A stretch of DNA of 64,000 nucleotides from Arcuatula senhousia (lineage: Eukaryota; Mollusca; Bivalvia; Mytilida; Mytilidae), in NCBI GenBank assembly GCA_963971305.1, contig OZ020311.1, positions 7,254,001 through 7,318,000 of the forward strand. The letters run 5' to 3'. This document shows positions 11,890-26,000 of the stretch, in pieces. A model generated the notes under the pieces. The model made no database searches and was not told the DNA's origin. It saw only the letters and a list, made by a program, of their open reading frames with translations. The stretch's first letter is position 1, and each line of letters begins with the position of its first letter. A program made the position numbers and the translations under genes.

Positions 11890-13680
11890 GTTGCAGAAGT
11901 GCCATTTTAGCACTATCTGTCCTCTTGCGCCATCGTCCTGTGTCCTGCGGCACCTCAAAAATTTCTGTCTCAGTTTTCCAGGCAAGTACATGCCACATTC
12001 TTGATATTTGGCATGTAGCTTCATTGCATAATACTATAAGGTGAACGAAACATTGCTACTTCCTGTTAACCGGATGCTTAAGGTTTTTAGCTCACCTGAC
12101 CCGAAGGGTCATGTGAGCTATTGGCGTCACTTGGCGTCCGTAGTCCGTCCGTAAACTTTTTCAAACGTTAACTCCTCTGACACCATAAGTCCAATTGAAA
12201 CCAAACTTAGTGTAGTTGATCTTTAGGGTATGGCCTACAAAACTATTGTTCGGATTTTTGATTTTTAAAAAAACATGGCCGCCGTGGCTAAAAATAGAAC
12301 ATAGGGGTAAAATGCAGTTTTTTGCAAATAACTCAAAAACGGCTACAGATATCAAAATTCTGGCACAGGGTAAAAGTGATCAGCACCTCAAGATCTACCT
12401 ACTCTGAAATTTTGAAGAAAATCCAACAACCCATGTAGGAGTTATTGCCCTTTTTGTGGATTTTTTGCAAATTTTGCACCTGTTTAGCTCAATATCTTGA
12501 AAACTATACTAGATATTTGAGAAATTTAAATTGCATATTGTTAAGCACATCAAGATCTACAAAATATGTAATAGGGTCAACGTTGTAGGACCTTTCCTTT
12601 TAGGAGTTAGTGCCCTTAGAACGTCAAAATTTAGCATTTGAACAGCATTTCCTCATTACATTGAAAACGTTAACTCCTCTGACACTTTAAGTCCAAATGG
12701 AACCAAACTTGGTATAGTTGTGTATTGGCATTAGGTGTATAGATCTGATGTGGGGATTTTTGATTGGTCGTAAAACATGGCCGCTGTGGCTAAAAATAGA
12801 ACATAGGGGTAAATGGCAGTTTTTTGCAAATAACTCTAAAACGGTGACAGATTTCAAAATTTTGATTGGGAACAAAAGTGATCGACATCTCAAGATCTAC
12901 CAGCTCTGAAATTTTGAAGAAAATCCAAGAACCCATGTAGGAGTTATTGTCCTTTTTGTGGATTTTTTGCAAATTTTGCACCTGTTTAGCTCAATATCTT
13001 GAAAACTGAACAAGATATTTGAGAAATTTAAATTGCATATTGTTGAGCGCATCAAGATCTACAAAATATGTAACAGGGTCAACGTTGTAGGACCTTTCCT
13101 TTGAGGAGTTATTGCCCTTGGAACGTCAAAATTGAGCATTTTAACTGCATTTCCTCATTATATTGAAAATGTTAACTTCTCTGACACTTTAATTCCAATG
13201 GGAACCAAACTTGGTATTATTGTCTATTATTATTAGGTGTATAGAACTGTTGTGGGGATTTTTGATTGGTTGTAAAACACGGCTGCTATGGCTAAAAATA
13301 GAACATTATGTTAAACTGCATTTTTTTGCAAATAACTCAAAAAGGGTGACAGATTTTTAGATTTTGATTGAGAACAAAAGTGATCAGCACCTTTAGATCC
13401 ACCATATTGTCAGATGACCCCCTTATTAATCTTATGACCCTTTCAACGTTAAATAGATTTTGCCTTATAACCTTTACTTCAGGCACATATGTCAGGTGAG
13501 CGATTCAGGCTCCTGGGAGCCTCTTTTATTTGTAATGAACATATATGCAAATTTCTGTCAGTGTTCGTGGCAACTACATGCAGCAGAATCTTGATGCTTT
13601 GCATGCAGCTTCAACCTATAGTCCTTTATGCTGTAGTGTTTTTATGACCATAACTCTACTTCCTGTTTAAAAGAAAACAA
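11890..13680 (+). repeat. Repeat family R6 element (12090-13535) nested in an older tandem repeat
   Basis: The inner element begins TAGCTCACCTGACCC and ends CAGGTGAGCGATTCAGGCTC...GAGCCTCTT. Its core holds about 2.7 units of ~490 bp starting with CGTTAACTCCTCTGACAC (12164, 12665, ~13170). The flanks (11890-12089 and 13536-13680) are two copies of another repeat sharing CTTGATATTTGGCATGTAGCTTCA-type words and ACTTCCTGTT, showing nested insertion. Confidence 0.75.
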
Positions 13681-14597
13681 AGATATGTGGGCATCAAATG
13701 CCTACGAGGGAAGGCTCCATCTAGTTAATGCACAAAATAGAGTTCACAGTGACCTAATTTCTAGTGTATGATGTTACACTATCAAAGGTTTATCTAGTGA
13801 TGAATATCATAGACCCCAACATGTAAAACTTGAGATATGGACCTTAACCATGAACTTAACCAGTGTTACAGAGGAACAGACATACAAGAGTAAAACAATA
13901 TGTCTTCTCCATACAGATAAAAATATTGATTATAAAGTTCATGATTGACAGTGGCAAGCAAGCAGATAGGAACAAACGTTTGGCAAGTTTTCTCTGTAAC
14001 TACTTATCACTGCTTTTTAATATTTTGTACCTTTGTTAATATCAGAACAAGGTTCCTGATTATAGAAATTTATTCCAATTCAGTAGCTCGCCTACTATCT
14101 GATCGTTAATTTTTCTTTGACACATTTTTGAAAATGAAAAAGTAATATAAGTGTTCTATTTAATGCATAGGTTTATTTTAGTTTAAGATTTAGAATATTT
14201 TTATTTGATTCTTTAAAATATCTTGCATCTAATAAACAGACTTTGATGAAACTTTGTATGTGAATAATGACAACACTACATTTTTTCCAGCTGGATAGTA
14301 GTCTTCCTTAAATTTACAATTGGCAAAAAACCCTGTCAAACTGAAAAGAATATTATATTTTGTACTCTCACGTAGAAGTTCATAGAGGGATATTCAAGAG
14401 ATTAAATGTTAAGGTGGGTTGGAGCACACTAATTATAAGACCAAACACCCATACAACTATTTAAAACATTATAACTGATTAGTTAACAAACACCAAGTTA
14501 CTCAAAAGGAATAGCCCAGAACGAAATACTGTAGAGCATGTAACTTTTAAAAGCGAGTTGCAAGTTTGTGATTTGTATCCAAATGAGGGATGTTTAA
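13681..14597. other. SURF1-UCK intergenic, no feature recognised
   Basis: AT-rich sequence with one isolated fragment of the TTTCTCTGTAACTACTTATC word (about 13985). No exon or RNA gene seen. Confidence 0.6.
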
Positions 14598-15615
14598 TTA
14601 GGGCCCCGCATCGAAGAAGCAGACGCCCTATAGTTTTCACTTTGTCCGTCCATCTGTCCGTCCGTCAACAATTCTTGTGAACACTAAAACTCAAAACACT
14701 AAAATGTGAACTATTTTAGTATAAAAACTTCATTTTTTATCGAAAGTCACAGATTTTGAGAATTGGCCTTTGTGAACACCAAAACTCAAAAACTGTTAAC
14801 AATACAGTTCTGAAAGTTTGTACAGCTGCTAAGTAGCTTGTCATGTTTTGCATATTAAAATTTCGTGCAAATGGGTTACTGTGGATTCATTTATTTTCGT
14901 GGATACTAATTTTCATGGTTTGATGAAAAATTGTAAGTTCGTGGATTCTAAAATTCCTTGTTCTGTAGTTTGCAACATGCAAACTAATATTAAATCTCCG
15001 TTTCGTGGAGTATCAAATTTCGTGGGTCAAGACCAATCACGAAAACCTCGAGAATTAATACTCCACGAATAATAATGAAACCAGAGTAAATATTTTTGGA
15101 AAAAAATTCATTTTTTATCGAAAATCACAGATTTTGAGAATTGGACTTTGTGAACACTAAAACTCAAAAACTGTTGACAATACAGTTCTTTACTTTGTAC
15201 AGCTGCTAAGTACATGTAGCATGTCATGACTTGCATATTAAATTTTCGTGCAAATCTGTTGAATTTTTTTTAAAAAAACTTTATTTTTTATCAAAAATCA
15301 CAGATTTTGAGAATTGGACTTTGTGAACACTAAAACTCAACAACTGTTAACAGAACAGTTCTGAAACTTTGCACAGCTGCTAAGTAGCATGTCATGATTT
15401 GCATATTAAGATTTCGTGTAAATATTTTTGGAAAAAAAATCACAGATTTTGAGAATTGGAATTTTTGAACAATAAAACTCAAAGGCTATTAACAATACAG
15501 CTCTGAAGTTTCATACACATTCCATGGATCATGCCTTAGTGGTTATAATCATAGTTAATATAATTTTGAAAACACGTAGATTTTTTGCCGCAGGGCCCTT
15601 TCTGAATTTGTCAGT
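14598..15615 (+). repeat. Dispersed repeat family R7, copy 1 (interrupted)
   Basis: Begins AGGGCCCCGCATCGAAGAAG with GTCCGTCCGTC, ends GCCGCAGGGCCCTTTCTGA. Units share TTGTGAACACTAAAACTCAA, ACAGTTCTGAAA and CAGCTGCTAAGTAGC. The second copy at 62388-62955 lacks the MITE found here. Confidence 0.8.
14877..15088 (+). mobile_element. MITE family R2 nested in R7
   Basis: TACTGTGGATTCATTTATT ... ATAATGAAACCAGAGTA with a TA duplication. The intact R7 copy near 62570 shows the uninterrupted site, confirming the boundaries. Confidence 0.85.
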
Positions 15616-16185
15616 AATCTAGTTTTAGCTGCCTTAATTTTTCGTGTTTTCAGAAAACTTTCACTGAGGAACAACAGTCATATATCTGGAAATTGTTTTT
15701 AGTAATCTTTTATTTTAGCTATTCCTAGGGTTTCACAAATAATTTTCACGCGAATTTTTCAAATGTTTTGTCATTTTGGGATCTTTATGGATACAAACTG
15801 TCTGGTTGCTTTGTTGTCAATAAAAATGCATACTGTTAAAAGGTAAATTTTCATTGCTTTATTTTTCATGAAATTAAGCATTTGTGCTCTGATGAAGGAA
15901 TTCACACTTTGATTCATAAGTTCTTTATTATATTTTATCATTTTTAGACAGAACACAACAAGGTAGCTATAGAGTATGTAAATAAAATTAAAAATATATC
16001 AATAAAGCTAGGCAAGTAAAGAGATAAGGTAGATAAAAAATAAACATGGTTCATACTGAACTCTAAATTGCAAAATACATACAATTCCAAATATTCTCCA
16101 GCATAATATTACTAAACAACGATTATCTCTCCAGCATGATATTAGTAAGCAATTAAATTCATCCATATTATGTACTTCATGTAAA
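15616..16185. other. Intergenic, no feature recognised
   Basis: AT-rich; contains only the duplicated ATTCTCCAGCATAATATTA(C/G)TAA word near 16095 and 16130. Confidence 0.5.
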
Positions 16186-16930
16186 TTATACCCCCACTCG
16201 TAAGAGAGGGGGCTATATTGCAATCACCTTGTCCGTCCGTCCGGTTCAATTTCTCTGCTTCTACTGGATGGATTGGTTTCAAATTTGGTACACAGCTTCA
16301 GCATGATGAGTTATACTATGCCTTCCCTTTCCAGGTCAATCCCTCATCTACTTCCTGTTTTCCTAGCCGGCTAAAGACTTTTTTAGGGAAAAAAAAAATT
16401 GAAATGTGAAATTTTTCGTAACAGATTTCTCGGCTTTTACTGGATAGATTGGTTTCAAATTTGGTACACAGCTTCAGCATGATGAGTTATACCTTGCCTC
16501 CCCTTTCCAGGTCAGTCCATCATCTACTTCCTGTTTTTTGAGCCGACTTAGACTTTTAAGGGTAAAAAATTTGAAAAGTGAAATTTTTCGTAACAGATTT
16601 CTCAGCTTCTACTGGATGGATTGGTTTCAAATTTGTTACACAGCTTCAGCATGATTAGTTATACTGTGCCTCCCCTTTCCAGGTCAGTCCATCATCTACT
16701 TCCTGTTTTCCGAGCTGACTTAGACTTTTTATGGGTCAAAAATAGACAATTTTTCGTAACAGATTTCACAGCTTCTAGAGAAGGGATTGATTTCAAATTT
16801 GGTATGCAGCTTTAGCATGATGAGTTGTAAGGCCGTGCCTATCCTTTCCAGGTCAGTCGGTCATCCACTTCCTGTTTTCTGAATGGCCGAGTGGGGGTAT
16901 GCTTAGCACGACTAAGTGCAACCCCTTGTT
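16186..16930 (+). repeat. Dispersed repeat family R8, copy 1
   Basis: Starts TTATACCCCCACTCGTAAGA and ends CGAGTGGGGGTATGCTTAGC...CCCCTTGTT, so the ends are inverse. Four ~170 bp units contain CTACTGGATGGATTGGTTTC, TACACAGCTTCAGCATGATG and CTACTTCCTGTTTTC. Near-identical in layout to 57453-58196. Confidence 0.9.
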
Positions 16931-17152
16931 TCATCTAAATCTATTAAGTGGTTTAGGAGATGCTCTTGCTTGATTTGTGGACAGACAAGACAGACAGACA
17001 TGGCGATTCTGCAATTCCTCCCAAACTTAGTTTGCAGGGGGAATAACAAACATGGAAGATAATGTTACAATACAGCTTCATAGCTCTGACAGGTAGATAG
17101 TATTGAAATGTGGAATAATTGTAAATGACACATGTATCATATTTATAAAATC

Positions 17153-17377
17153 AATGTAAATTCATTTCTTTTCATGGGTATCATTTTTTTAGGTTTCTCT
17201 AAAAAGACATCTTTTTTTATTTTTAATTCTACAGTTTGTAAATGTTGATAGAGAGGAATCAATGTAAAATGAAAAGCACCTAAGTAGGTGTGCAGATATA
17301 ATTAACACTACACTGGAGTCTTCATTTTTTGACTGTCACCCTCCAAAATTGATACCCACTTCAAATGAAATCACAGT
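17153..17377 (+). mobile_element. Degenerate MITE family R2 copy
   Basis: TAAATTCATTTCTTTTCATG at the left and GAAATCACAGTA at the right keep the family's inverse ends; the interior is eroded. Confidence 0.5.
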
Positions 17378-20006
17378 ATTTTTTTAAAATTTGCAATGGA
17401 ATAGTGTCCTTCAAGACCTTGTGTAAGCATAGTTAGTGTACACTAATGTTCAAATGGTCTCCAATTAAATGTTTGATCATTTTGGCATATGACAGTTTCT
17501 TATTGGTCAACATTTTACCTGACACCAAATGGTCTGATTGACAATACTAAATGGCCTAGCAAAAAAAAAAAATCACCAAAATAATAATAGTTTGTTCTTT
17601 TTTTATCCTCAAAACAAGATACAAGAGATAAAATCTAGATTCCAATTAGTGCAGATCTAGACACAGAATGCCCTATGTTTATACATGTACCATGGACACA
17701 GCTGCTTTATAATTCAAACTAAAAATTGCACTACCAGTAAAATGTCAAAATAGTTAGGGTATGAATGATATTAGATGCTTCTAGAAGTATGAGCAAATAA
17801 TACAATAATGTTTATATAACTTTATATATAATAACACAGTGCATTTAAAATGGAACCAAAGAAAATTGCACGACCATGAAAATAATTTGTGTACAAAAGA
17901 TACAATGACGCTAAACTGGTCAGACCTGTTCTATGCACATAGGTAACAGGCGAAGTCCATTTAACTTTGTTTTAATGTTATAATATTGCTTTCTAGCAAT
18001 GGATCTGCCACATCCCAGTCAGTGAAATTGGCTTTGCCTGTTGTCTATGTACAGAACAACAGGTTTGACCAGTTTACCAATGATGCCTCTAAAGATATGT
18101 AGGGAATTAGTACTTAGCTACTGATAACAAACAGAGTAAAACAAGACATGATGTCCTACCTCACAACATGGAAAAGTAACTTAAACCTGAATTAGAATGG
18201 ATAGACAAACAGAACACTATATGCCCAATTACTTTCGTATTACAGGGACATAAAAATACATCATTAATTAAATGTGATTTGTTCTAATGAAGAGTAGCTT
18301 CTTCAAACATCAGCAACAAAAATTCATATCTGAACAACCTATCAACTTTCTTTAAATGTATAACAAAATATAAACATTTCATCTGTGATCAATTAAACAA
18401 AAATCAAAGAACGATTAAGAAAGGAAATCAATTTCTTTGTTACAACCTAAAATTTAGGATCTAAGGAAGATTCTGCATTTTGTAAAGTTTTTGTTAGTGT
18501 GTGTCAAAAACTGCTAACTTAATTATCATATGTACAAGCATAATTATCATATACAAATAAATTCACAAGTTCAAATATTTACAAAGTTATAAGCAATAAA
18601 CCAATAAATATATCAACATGCAATGAGGACATTAAAACAATTGACATGTACATGACAAATTGTTTACCCAGTAAAATGAAAAACAAAGAACAAACATGAA
18701 CATTTTAAAATAAAAATAATGAGATATCGGGTAATTTGTAAAGAACCCTTAAATTTGATATAATGGATTTTTTTAAATCTAAATTCAAATTCAGAATAAC
18801 TCAATTCCGTAGCATGTCAAGTAAATAATACATCACACTGATATGGATATTAACTGATACATGTATGCTTGTGGCAGTGGCTAATCCAGACCTGTTTATA
18901 AGGGACCAATGACTGATAAAAGAGGGGTCTGGCTTTGTCACACTTGAGTGATTTCCTATATAAACATCCAACCATAATTTTTTTTTTAAAAAGGAGGTGC
19001 ATCTTTTAGTCCTTGTTTGTTTTGCTTAACTCCTCCCACCCACTGTTTAAAAGGGGGTATAAAAACAATACTTATATTTCGCTTCCAATTAAGGTCTCTT
19101 ATAGGGCAATGACTAAAAATTTACATAAACATGTATAAATTTGGAACATATTATGGATATTGTTGTCCTTTTTCTTTTCAGAATATGGAACAGTAACATA
19201 CATTGTGATAAGTGTTAAACATTAATATAGGGTTGTGTACATGAGTGTGACAAGGTTGAAATATAATATTATTCATATTTAAGTAAAAAAAATTACAAGT
19301 TAATACTAAGACAATTCAGAACAAAAAATACTAGCATTTATATTTATGACTAAACAATAAAAAATTAAAACCAACATCAATTTGTCATAAAATGAATACA
19401 TGTGATAACAAGACAAAAGATGGAGTATTTACATAAAACCAGGAATAATTTCAGTGCATCTATTAAAATTGTTGTGCTCCTTTTTGGTCTAGTTAATGAT
19501 TGTCAAAAAGTTAAAAAAAATATTTTAGTGCTGTATATAATCTGTTTCTATAAGAGAGTTTTTAGTAAATGAAAAAAAACAACAACAAAAGATGATGTAA
19601 CAAAGATATTTTAAGAATTATCTAGTATAGTGTATCAGAGATTTGATATAAAAAGACTTTAAAATACACTGTCATGTATTTAGTTAACAACTAGTTTTAC
19701 AAAAATATACATCATTATTCTACCAAAACAGGTTACTTCATGTACATATACTTTTTTAGCAACTAAAATCAAATCTTTTTACACAATATGAGTAAAAATG
19801 ATGTCCTATAATTCTGTATCAATGAAATTGAGACATATTAATACTGTCTATCACATCAACATACACATTACTGTAGATCTAAAAATTGATTCCCAATAAA
19901 TCGGTAATTAGCTCCCCTGGTCTCCTCGTCCTTTGAGTCACACTCAGATCACCTCATTGCACTCCATTTACCGGTATTGTAACAAACAATAATTATCAAT
20001 CTGTTA
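17378..20006 (-). other. Probable UCK 3' UTR and intergenic sequence
   Basis: 2.6 kb of AT-rich, largely repeat-free sequence downstream of the UCK stop codon. The lack of dispersed repeats next to the stop suggests a long 3' UTR, but the poly(A) site could not be placed. Confidence 0.4.
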
Positions 20007-23000
20007 TTAATGTGGTCTCCCTACAAACGAGTCTGAGTTATGTCTGAATCTTTTGACAGTATTTTTTGTTGGTCGTAAAAGTTCCTGTATATGCTGCACT
20101 ATCAGGTCTATTGCAACTGAAAAAAAAAAAAATTCAAAATATACTGCTAACATTGCAGTGATAACCATGAAATAAGCATGATAGTTTTGTTTAAGTTTGG
20201 TTACCCCTTGTCTTCTAATCTCAAAGTTTGTGTTTTGCTATGGGAAACCCCCAATATCAATGAGAATATGGTGCATTTCCACAAAATGACACAAATATTA
20301 AGTGAGTTCCGTGAAAATCTATTGAGTGGTTTAGGGAGAGCTGTAGATGATAATATGGTATCCTAAGACACTATGAAAATTGATAGAGCATGACTTTTTA
20401 ATGTTTAAACATATCTCGTACCTGTGTTATCTGCACCTCTAGGAGCATGACTTTTTAAATGTTTTAACATATCTCATACCTGTGTTATCTGCACCTCTAG
20501 GAGCATGACTTTTTAAATGTTTAAACATATCTCATACCTGTATTATCTGCACCTCTAGGAGCATGACTTTTTAAATGTTTAAACATATCTCATACCTGTA
20601 TTATCTGCACCTCTAGGAGCATGACTTTTTAAATGTTTTAACATATCTCATACCTGTGTTATCTGCACCTCTAGGAGCATGACTTTTTAAATGTTTAAAC
20701 ATATCTCATACCTGTATTATCTGCACCTCTAGGAGCATGACTTTTTAAATCTTTAAACATATCTCATACCTGTGTTATCTGCACCTCTAGGAGCATGACT
20801 TTTTAAATGTTTTAACATATCTCATACCTGTGTTATCTGCACCTCTAGGAGCATGACTTTTTAAATGTTTAAACATATCTCATACCTGTATTATCTGCAC
20901 CTCTAGGAGCATGACTTTTTAAATGTTTAAACATATCTCATACCTGTATTATCTGCACCTCTAGGAGCATGACTTTTTAAATGTTTAAACATATCTCATA
21001 CCTGTATTATCTGCACCTCTAGGAATGATTACATCAGCATACTTCTTTGTCTAAAAATGATAAAATGTGAAAATTAGCACCATTTATTATTAATATTTAA
21101 AACCATCATAAGGCCACATTTAAAAAATTGTTGGTTTGCCATAGCCCGAGTGGCACAAAAAAATTTGGGTCGGTCGGTAGGTAATTTTTTTTTTTTTTTT
21201 AAAGACCTTGAATCTTTATTACAGTTTTAGAAAATAAATGATTATGCATTATATTTGGGGTGAAAATGCATTATATTTGGGGTCTATATGTGTACACATT
21301 CTATTTTTCAGGCATGTGAATCCGCTTTTACATGTCAGAAATAATTTGCCCCTTTGCCGACCCGATTTGTCTACTAAAAAGTTATCTGTGCAGCATGGTT
21401 CCATTTCATGCTAATGTATATCGTAGTATCATTGAACTTGAATGTTCTTTATATGCTTATACTCAATCAAATTTATTATTACATCACATGCCATTAATTT
21501 GTCAGAGAATTTGATGCATGCATGAATTAAATCATATAGCATGTATTGTTTTCTTCTCTCTGTGCACTGCTATATGTTTATAAGAAATAAAGTATTCAGA
21601 TTTACAGCCATTTCATTGATAATTTCTCTTGAAATGCCTTTCCAGTCAGCAATACTCATGTTTAGGTTTATCATCATCATCCTTTATCATGTACATGTAT
21701 GTTTTTGACACTGAAAATACCAAATTGATAGTTTTGTTCAACTCCATCATGCCCATTTTTTTGGCTATTTTATGAAGCACCTTTTAATAAAAGGTAACAC
21801 ATTTCAGATTAAAAACAGGCTTTTCATTTTCATTATGACAAAACAAACTGAATTGAATGTAATTTGAAACAGTAAATGTCCTTCCACCCCCTTGAATGTA
21901 TTAATTAAACACAATGCAATTAATTAAAACTCAAGACATGTTGAATACAATCCATTAATTTTAAACAATAGCAAATAAATAGCATAAATCAGAATAACAG
22001 AAAAGATAGTTGATTGGTTTTCTTCTTTACAACAAGTATCAACATGCTCAAGATCAGCATCACTATGACAAGATGTACATTAATTCCATCTGTTGTTGAA
22101 CAGTCAAATGCAGGAAGGGCTAGGGAAAGTACAATTGATATGTTGTAAACTGTTACTTGTAAATGCTGGTTTTACTAACTTAAGTAACCATGGTCAGGAA
22201 CAGCCATTTAAGTTAAAGAAATTTGAATAGGAAAACTTAATGTTAATTCAGCACATACAAAACAGTAAAACATAACATAACCTCTGACTGGTTAGCTTTT
22301 ACTGAATAAAGTTTTATTTTATTACTGAATAAAGTGTCAGATCATTTAATACTATTCAGAAATTTCCCTGCTTTATGTATTTCTTTTAGGCTGATTACAA
22401 TCTGCATTGTCGGTCAACAATGAATCTAACATATATCAATTTCTTCAATGTCAAGTAATTTTCACTGGTTCTAAAGTATCTGGCACAAATTTTTCTGACA
22501 ATATTTGACAGTTCAACCTCAGAGTTCAACAAGGACTTCATCGTAATATTTGTGTTTTCATTTTCGGGTGTTGTTTTAATTAATCTCCTGAGTGTCAGAC
22601 GTGTCATGTTGGTACAAACGAACACTGATGCAAAATTATTTGTCCTGTTTTATTTAAATACTTAGGCAAAGGGCGGGTGTAAAGTCAGACATTATATAAT
22701 TCATGAAGCGATTTTCTTTTTTGACAATCGGAGATGGTGTCGACTGATACTTTTTCATAAATCAGCAAAATGAACCAGATTCCACTAAACTAATCTTGCG
22801 AGCGCTTTAAATTACGCAATTACGTAAAGCATTTCAGAGATCCAAAATGATTGAAGTAAAAGAAAATCGGACACGGAAAAAATTTCGGATACCAATAAAA
22901 AAAAAACAAGGAGAATTTTGTCAATAAAAACTTTTCAGTCGGGGGGTTAAAATCGGGTCGATCGGGCTATGGCAAACAAACATATTTTTAATTATGGCCT

Positions 23001-26000
23001 AATCTACTGTGCTTCTTAGTTGTCCTGGCCCTCAATTATTTTTTTTTATAAGATTAGAATAACAACAAAGTCAGCAAAGATCTTGTTGCATTGGCAAATA
23101 ACAAAAAGAGGCATAATTGCAAAATGAATTCCAGTTAGACCTCCATAAAACCATTTCAAATGACATTCCAAAATTTTAAGTCTTAACGAGGTTAATAATT
23201 ATCTACTTACAGGTAAACAAAATTCTTCAAAGGCAGGTTTGACTAGTGTTGTGTATTGGTGTAATATTTGTTCTATATCTCGACCTCTTTCTCTTGTATC
23301 TCGTAGTACTGAAAATAGAGGTATGGATTTTGTTTGCATGTACACATTTGGCAACAATAAAATAAAAAGCTACGCCGAGCACAGCATGATACGACCGCAA
23401 CAAGTTGAACCCTGTGCATTGGAGGCCTAATATGGATAGTCTATTGCTTTGGTCACATGCCCATGGTGGACTTACAAAGCTTTTTTACACATGCATCCTA
23501 TGGTGGACTTTGAAATGCATATTTGACACATATATATTTACAATAACATTTAATAAAAAAAATATATTCATTGACATTTTTGACACGATTAAGCCCCTTT
23601 TCTCCCTTTTTTTAAAAAAAAGGTTAGGACCATAAACCCAAAATGCAATAAAAAGCTTCCTTCAGTGTATATAATCATCATATTTAAACTTCATAACAAT
23701 TGGCTGGCCCACTACAGCTAAATACTTGTGTAAAACCATTTGCCTTGACCAACTTTTAAAACTGGCGTTTTTTGCCCCTTCGACCCCTTATATCTCAAAA
23801 ACAGTAAGAGATATTGCAAATCTGATTGAAAAATGCAACCAGGGATTTTTACAAGGATTCCAATGAAAAAAAAATTTTGAAAATCGGACCACAAATAAAC
23901 AAGAGGCTCCCAGGAGCCCGAATCGCTCACCTGGTCTTGATGTTGACCCTATACTTTTGTAGAGCTAAATGAGCTGAACATTTAAGCAAGCAACAGCTTT
24001 TCTCTACCTGCAATAGTTTTCATTCTATAGGCCAAAAACACCATTTTTCACCTATAAGGGGCCATAACCCCTATAAGGAGTCATCTGACAACTTCGACCC
24101 TATGGAGACTTTTGTAGAGCTAAATAAGCTGTACATTTAAGCAAGCAACAGCTAATCTCTATCTGCAATAGTTTTCATTCTGTAGGCCAAAAACATGAAA
24201 AATCTTTTTTTTCAGGGGCCGTAACCCCTATAAGGGGTCATCTGACAACTTTTACCCTATGGAGAATTTTGTAGAGCTAAATGAGCTGAACATTTAAGCA
24301 AGCAACAGCTAATCTCTATCTGCAATAGTTTTCATTCTGTAGGCCAAAAACATGAAAAATCGCTATTTTTCAGGGGCTGTAACCCCTATAAGGGGTCATC
24401 TGACAACTTCGACCCTATGGAGAATTTTGTAGAGCTAAATGAGCTGAACATTTAAGCAAGCAACAGCTAATCTCTATCTGCAATAGTTTTCATTCTGTAG
24501 GACAAAAACATGAAAAATCGCTATTTTTCATGGGCCGTAACCCCTATAAGGGGTCATCTGACAACTTGGACCCTATGGAGAATTTTGTAGAGCTAAATGA
24601 GCTGAACATTTAAGCAAGCAACAGCTAATCTCTATCTGCAATAGTTTTCATTCTGTAGGCCAAAAACATGAAAAAATGCTATTTTTCACCTTTAAGGGGC
24701 CGTAACCCCTATAAGAGGTCATCTGACAACTTCCACCCTATGGAGACTTTCGTAGAGCTAAATGAGCTAAACATTTAAGCAAGCAACAGCTAATCTCTAT
24801 CTGCAATAGTTTTCATTCTGTAGGCCAAAAACATGAAAAATGGCCATTTTTCACCTTTAAGGGGTCGTAACCCCTATAAGGGGTCATCTGACAACTTCGA
24901 CCCTATGGAGACTTTCCTAAAGCTAAATGAGCTTAACCTTTAAGCAAGCAACAGCTAATCTCTATCTGCAATAGTTTTCATTCTGTAGGCCAAAAACATG
25001 AAAAAATGCTATTTTTCACCTTTAAGGGGCCGTAACCCCTATAAGGGGTCATCTGACAACTTTGACCAAATAGAGACTTTTGTAGAGCTTTTGATGCTGA
25101 ATCAGTAGCGTGGCCTCAGATTTCCTCTATCTCTTATACTTTTTGATTTATAAGCCAAAAACAGTAGTCTGACCCCCCTAGTCTATTTTTAGTAACGGCA
25201 GCCATGTTTTTTGACAGATCAAAAATCGAAACACAAGTTTGGTGCAGGACACCCTAAGGATCAATCATACCAAGTTTCATTCCATTCTGTTCAGTAGTTT
25301 CAGAGGAGAAGATTTTTGAAAAATTGTTAACGGACGACGACGACGACGACAACGACGACGACGACGGACGCCAAGTGATGGCAATAGCTCACATTGACCT
25401 TTGGTCCAGGTGAGCTAAAAAGTTGATTTTTTGGGTGTGGCCTGTCTTTGGCCCCCTGTAGCAATGTAACGGTTCAATATACATCAAAACCATTGACACA
25501 TTTTGTTGACAGAATTTAATGAGGAATTCAATAAAAAAAAAGAATTTTCAAAATCAAATGAATAATAAACATTCTACAACAGTTTTGTCAATACACCCGT
25601 TTTAGCCCTTTTTTCCAAAACGGTAAGGCCCACCAACCCCAAATACAATAGGAACCTTCCTCTAGTGGTTACAGACATCATATCAAAATTTCATAACAAT
25701 TGGTCAATATTTACTCAAGTTATCGCACGGAAACCAAATGTCCCCAGACGACAACGACGACAACGACATCGCCATAACATAATATGATCGCAAAAATTTT
25801 GCGGTCGTATAAAAGCCTGATTCATGAAATACAGTTTATTAAGTCCATTGAATCAATTCAAGATCCATTTCAAGCCTTACTGACAGACTAATAAAAACAG
25901 AATAAAATCTGTTAAAAAAAGTAAAAAATGGGCGGATTATGTTAAACAGGAAGTAAATGGGCGACAGACCTGAAATCAAATCCCACGTTTTAGACCCCAC

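Noticed and set aside
22395..22625. 76-codon frame inside the TIR element in UCK intron, minus strand
   Set aside because: No transposase motif or other known domain seen; too short to call.
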